A DNA stretch of 60,624 bases from Porogramme epimiltina (taxonomy: Eukaryota; Basidiomycota; Agaricomycetes; Polyporales; Polyporaceae), in the NCBI GenBank assembly GCA_900155495.1, contig FTLJ01000576.1, forward strand, positions 1 to 60,624, in the 5' to 3' direction. Under the pieces are notes generated by a model. That model was not told where the DNA came from and did no database searches. It saw nothing but the letters and a program-made list of their open reading frames with translations. The translations under genes were made by a program, and so were the position numbers. Of the stretch, positions 56,769 through 60,624 are shown in pieces. Numbering within the stretch: the stretch's first letter is position 1; each line of letters starts with the position of its first letter.

Positions 56769-57967
56769 TCAACTTCGCCATCCCGCCACGGTGATGCCCA
56801 GTAACGTCGGAAGACGCTTGAATATCGAACGCTTCTCCCGTGCGAAGTGGCGATTGAGCATCTTATAGCATGCTGTGCAAAGCCCCGGGGTATGTTCGGC
56901 GAGCGTCGAGAGAGGCGCGAACACATCCGGCGTGCAGAGGCCAGGAGCGCTTCCGTTTTGCAAGATGCGGCGGAAGCGCGAGGGGATCTCGCAGTCGTGG
57001 TCAGAGTCGTCTGAATCCGCCTCTGAATCGCTCTCGTGGCAGTCATCCGGCGGGCAGGTGTCTATCACGCGGAGTACGGCCTGTACACGGGCCTCGGCGA
57101 GCGTCTGCTGAGCCCGCATGCAGAGCTTCAAGTCGGGAATGCTCAGGCATTCGTAGCTGCCGTCTTCGCGGGGAAACCCGTCAATGACTTTCTCTCCGAG
57201 CTTGCAGCACTCCAAGAACGCGACGGGAAGTAGGTCGTCAGCGCCGATCAGGCGGGCGATGTTGATCACACCTATAGAGTAGGTCGGGGGTTGGAAGGGA
57301 GTGCATTTCTTCCAGGAGCTGTAGTTATTAGGATAACAAGTACGAAGATAGGCGATGCCTTCTTCGACCACGCTATCCATTTGATATTTGTGTCCCAGCC
57401 TGAGGCACGCCGACATTTGGAGGTACGAGAAAGGTCTGGGGATGAATCTAGCGGAGATCAGTTTCTGTGCGCGTTGACTAAACTATGTACTTACTGTACT
57501 TGCTTTGGGGGCATCACCAGGCGCAATAGATGTCTCATATCGGAGGATGAGTCCTGGAGGTGCACCACTGGACACGTTAACGACTTCGGAGATGCAGCAG
57601 AGGCGGTGTGTGGTTGCGGGAGAGACAACATGGTTTTGAAAACAAGAGATTGGTGAGCAAGAGGACCTCTGTATACCTTGAATGCGGTGTCCGTCGTTGC
57701 CAAGATGATGTTGCCATCCGCGTACCAGAATTCCTCGTCCCTCTTCCATCCAGCGATATCACCGGCATCAGCAAAATTCCTGAAGTCGGATAGTGCAAGG
57801 TCAGACTGGCGGTACTTGATAACCGCCCGTCTGCCTGGTTGATGTCTATCATTGGGTGGTCGAACATCGTGGGCGCCGACGATGTCTGTTAATACATTGG
57901 ATGTCCGACTGTGTCTGATAGTAGATAGAGTGCCCCGACGATGTATGATAGCACACAGATATAACAA
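56769..57967 (-). CDS. BTB/POZ domain protein 15 (acidic-linker subgroup; start uncertain)
   Basis: Two exons (from 57967 or later to 57495, then 57447-56769), up to 383 residues, 47-nt phase-2 intron. BTB core: EEFWYADGNIILATTDTAF, VYRGPLAHQSLVFKTMLSLPQP, ending RHLLRLVMPPKQ. Then LRLGHKYQMDSVV, VINIARLIGADDLLP, CCKLGEKVIDGFPREDG, acidic ESDSEADSDDSDHD, LCTACYKMLNRHFAREKR, FKRLPTLLGITVAGW. The usual basic start (RKRARLE) is absent: the sequence before GWKRDEEFW does not resemble the family, and the first Met in frame is at 57967. The 5' end has probably been replaced or lies in an unseen exon. Confidence 0.78.
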
Positions 57968-58244
57968 TGGCTAGCACGATGGTGATATATGGATTACGAG
58001 AGAACACCAGGGGGGCACAGATAAACACCGCATACACTGGCAGGCACGCCGCACCTTTATGAAGATTGTTTATCTCTGTATCCATTACTAATAGACTACA
58101 CTATACAGATGGGCACACGACTTATAGATCTACTAGAGACTCACAGCCAGCGTTGATACAAGGTACACGCTGGCTCCTCCTCGTCCATGTGAGCCGGCAC
58201 AAGTCCACGACGTCCGATGCCCCCTCCCCCGGGGGCGCGCGCAC
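57968..58244. other. Intergenic gap
   Basis: Under 300 nt; nothing recognised. Confidence 0.35.
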
Positions 58245-59010
58245 TTACTTGAGGCTGGCGTGACGTATCCCTTTCTGGGCGGCGGTAATGGACGTGACGG
58301 GAAGGGTCGTCGCCGCCGCGACCGAGCGTACGACGTGCTCGAGCGCGGCGTCGACGCCTCCACCGCGCCTACCCCTGCTCCGAGTCTCTCGCTGCCCCCC
58401 TGTGCGAACGCGCCCGCAGACGCGGATGCTGCGACCGCCGCAGACCACGCACCGCGAGAGCGTTGTGCTCGTGTTCGTGCAGGCGCTCCTGGCGGACGCG
58501 CTCGGGTGCGGAACCCCGAGCGGGACGACGGGGAGGTTGAGCTGCGCGCCCGGCGCGCCGCCCTCGTTGACGAACACGCGCGTCTCGGTCGTGGTCTCGG
58601 ACGTGGCGCCACTGCCGCTCCCAGGCTTTGAGGGCGCGGACGAAGCCCGAGTTGGGCTTGATGTAGGCGCGGTTGCGGCGGACGAGCTGGAATGCGGAGT
58701 CGTACTTAGGACATGTTGTGTGTGTATACTATAGATGAGGTACGCGATCACAACGGTGGCGGAACGGGACACGCCCTGGACGGACGTGCGTGGGGAGATG
58801 AGGGGCGGGGATGCGCGCGAGCAGCGAGGGGCACGTACCTGCCGGCAGTGGACGAGGACGTTGACGCCGCGGCAGAGATGGTCGTCGATCCAGCACACGG
58901 TGCGGGCGGAGGTCCGCGGTGGTGGAGTCGAGGATGTCGGGGCGGTAGCGCTCGAGCTTGTTGGCAGGCCACCCATGATGACATCGCAATCCTTATCGCA
59001 GACGTTGTCG
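58245..59010 (-). pseudogene. Dual-specificity protein phosphatase gene, frame-broken
   Basis: On the minus strand WIDDHLCRGVNVLVHC is followed by an intron (from about 58837 to 58778) whose removal joins HCRQGVSRSATVVIAYLI, a perfect HCxxGxSRS(A/T) active-site loop of dual-specificity phosphatases. Before it, LERYRPDILDSTTADLRPH is read in another frame, so a shift lies near 58900. After it, YDSAFQLVRRNRAYIKPNSGF and VRALKAWE, the usual C-terminal helix of the family, is again in a different frame; the gap of only about 23 nt is too short for an intron. Intact members remove phosphate from Ser/Thr/Tyr. With two frame breaks this copy is probably dead, unless there are sequence errors. Confidence 0.6.
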
Positions 59011-59059
59011 TCACGCTCACGCTCGCGACGGCAACATCGGAGAGAGGCGGGCCCGGGGT

Positions 59060-59240
59060 CTGTCTCTGCGCTCGTACTTAGGAATCGAGCTCGAAGCGAA
59101 GGACACGGGCGTGCTCATCGCACTGCTGGCGGATTTTGCCGTGCTGGGTCTCGAGATCGTAAATAGCACTCTTGAGGTGCGGGAATGCTCGATATTGAGT
59201 GAAGTACGTACCGCTGTTCCCTCCTTCCCTTGCTCCCGCG
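59060..59240 (-). pseudogene. Coiled-coil exon remnant, possibly Tup1 N-terminal-like
   Basis: The minus strand reads FPHLKSAIYDLETQHGKIRQ, then CDEHARVLRFELDS and a stop. The heptad pattern and the ETQHGKIRQQ string recall the tetramerisation helix of Tup1-type corepressors. Only one exon-sized piece is visible, with no WD40 repeats nearby. Confidence 0.25.
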
Positions 59241-60175
59241 GATCTTGTGTGCTGGTCGAGTCTTGTGCGCTACGGAGCTAGCTGACAGGCGCCGTGATGG
59301 ATGACCGGGGCCCTGGGGTTTAGACGGTTAGGTAATCATTCAACGCGCGTCGTACCTCATGGCGTGCTTGATCTGTCCCTGTTGGAGCCCCCGGAACATG
59401 CTTCCCCCGACCATATATCACTGTAGCCCCTCCCGCTCGTCGCCTTCAACTCTTTCCCCCCAACTACGTGCATCTCCGTCTCCTTCCTCCCTTGCTTCCG
59501 CTGCCGCCGTTACCCTGGAACGTCCAATGGTTTGTCGTCATTGTAACAGTCTCATGTACACACACTGATACTTACTCCAGGCCCACGCCCCATGCCACAC
59601 CCGGCATCTGATGCCTGCCAAACTGTCGAAGTAAGTCGACACATCATAAGTCAGATCTATATTGCTAACTCGTTCCTACAGACGCTCTCAGTCCCGAACC
59701 TCATCTGCGCTCCAGTGAGCGAGGACAAGCTGCGGCATTAGCTGGGCTTCTACCCGACCACGGGCAAGGTGAGTGCGCTAACTGCCTCGCGATGACCCCC
59801 GTTCTCACGACGTCTGCCCCGCAATGAGACAGGGTCAGCCTTCAGGCTCCCCTCAACGACATCCGCCCCATTAAGATCTTGCGCTCGGTCGTGCAGCGCC
59901 AGGGTTACGGCGAGGGCGTGTGGCGGCTCTCACAATACGTGCGTAGTTCGTGCTCTCATGGCAGGTGAGTATGCCACGTAGTCCGTCGTCTGTGTCTGCG
60001 AGGCCCAAAATGCACAGGTCACCGCTACTCATCCGACCCTCATAGGTTTGTCATGGATTAGGCCGGTGAGTAATCTGTGCGTTCTCTCGACAAACTCCGC
60101 TCTGACGACTTCATGGACAGGTTATTCTGTTGTGTGGCTCGTCGGCGATATGTCGCAGATCAACGTGTAAGTAGT
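59241..60175 (+). other. Exon-like relics of an unidentified gene
   Basis: Several good GT-AG pairs flank short open pieces on the plus strand: VPNLICAPVSEDKLRH, a stop, LGFYPTTGK near 59690-59770; LPLNDIRPIKILRSVVQRQG then GEGVWRLSQYVRS near 59850-59945; YSVVWLVGDMSQINV near 60122-60170. Stops within the pieces suggest decay. The family was not recognised. Confidence 0.3.
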
Positions 60176-60624
60176 CCGATATTGTTTACGCGGCTACGTG
60201 TCAGTAGTGTACGCATTGTAATACTAGTAGAATTTGTATAGCCCGATCGTCCTTGTAGTTTTAGTACTTATAATCAATATATCGCTATATTTTAATCCTT
60301 TTGGCGTGATTCGGCTGGAATAGGACCCCAGAACAACGCTTCCGACCAGCCAGACAGTCCCCCACGTCTGACCAGATGTACACTGGTGAATGAGAGTGCG
60401 CTACGATATTTGATCAGATATTGATCATCCGTGCCCTCACGTATGTTCGCACCCAATCATACAGCCCCTCACGTCCGGTCACACTTGGTCTGACGTGCAC
60501 CTATGTATGGTCGCGCATCATCAGACACGCGCGCTCATATGACCGAGCATTATCTGACAGCGCGCGGGGTCTGGTAACCGGCCGGTCATACCCGAGGGCA
60601 CGCAAGATAATGTAATATATTGTA
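60176..60624. other. AT-richer terminal segment with repeated ACGT-centred motifs
   Basis: No gene. CACGT-containing strings recur in the last 270 nt (near 60363, 60437, 60468 and 60493) together with TGATCAGATATTGATCA at about 60410. It may be the edge of a further repeat or element cut by the window end. Confidence 0.3.

Noticed and set aside
1..60624. Secondary-metabolite gene cluster formed by the reductase and MFS transporter
   Set aside because: They are 34 kb apart with no synthase, P450 or regulator between them; co-occurrence looks incidental.
1..60624. CRISPR array, rRNA operon or viral genes
   Set aside because: No regularly spaced repeats, no rRNA-like sequence and no viral protein motifs were found on either strand.

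Overview
The window reads as nuclear DNA of an agaricomycete fungus (a polypore-like basidiomycete). Genes are split by many short GT-AG introns of about 47-80 nt, coding regions are GC-rich, and the families are typical of that group: a large BTB/POZ expansion, a lineage-type seven-segment membrane family, F-box proteins, a DHA-type MFS transporter and an extended-SDR reductase. No rRNA, no confident tRNA, no CRISPR and no viral gene was seen. Names rest on motif recognition and exon reconstruction by eye; no database search was run.

Layout. 0.4-3.3 kb: an NAD(P)-dependent reductase (+) and an F-box protein (-). 4.6-12.2 kb: three seven-segment membrane protein genes (+), with a second F-box protein (-) between the first and second. 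12.9-27.5 kb: first BTB block, with seven intact-looking or intact BTB genes, one pseudogene carrying a stop in the BTB core, one remnant and one 5' fragment, and a further membrane gene (-) at 20.3-21.9 kb. 27.6-40.8 kb: a rearranged segment. An MFS transporter (-, 35.2-37.3 kb) has a decayed relative at 27.7-29.2 kb. The start of that relative is split by a 2.75-kb transposon with terminal inverted repeats, which carries a broken inositol-polyphosphate-5-phosphatase-like gene. Two more membrane genes (+) lie at 33.5 and 39.3 kb. 42-44.6 kb: one or two genes of an unnamed agaricomycete family. 45.2-58 kb: second BTB block (six genes) with a seventh membrane gene (-, 50.1-51.9 kb). 58-60.6 kb: a frame-broken dual-specificity phosphatase and unresolved relics.

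How the genes may work together. F-box proteins are usually SCF adaptors and many BTB proteins are CUL3 adaptors, so the cluster may be a rapidly evolving set of ubiquitin-ligase substrate receptors interleaved with a membrane family that has a receptor-like topology. This is inference. The sequence shows directly the copy number, a shared phase-2 intron right after the BTB domain, a repeated Cys-pair plus Trp/Leu-Pro C-terminal module, E-box/MCB-like promoter elements upstream of several BTB genes, and clear birth-and-death (stops, truncations, one transposon insertion).
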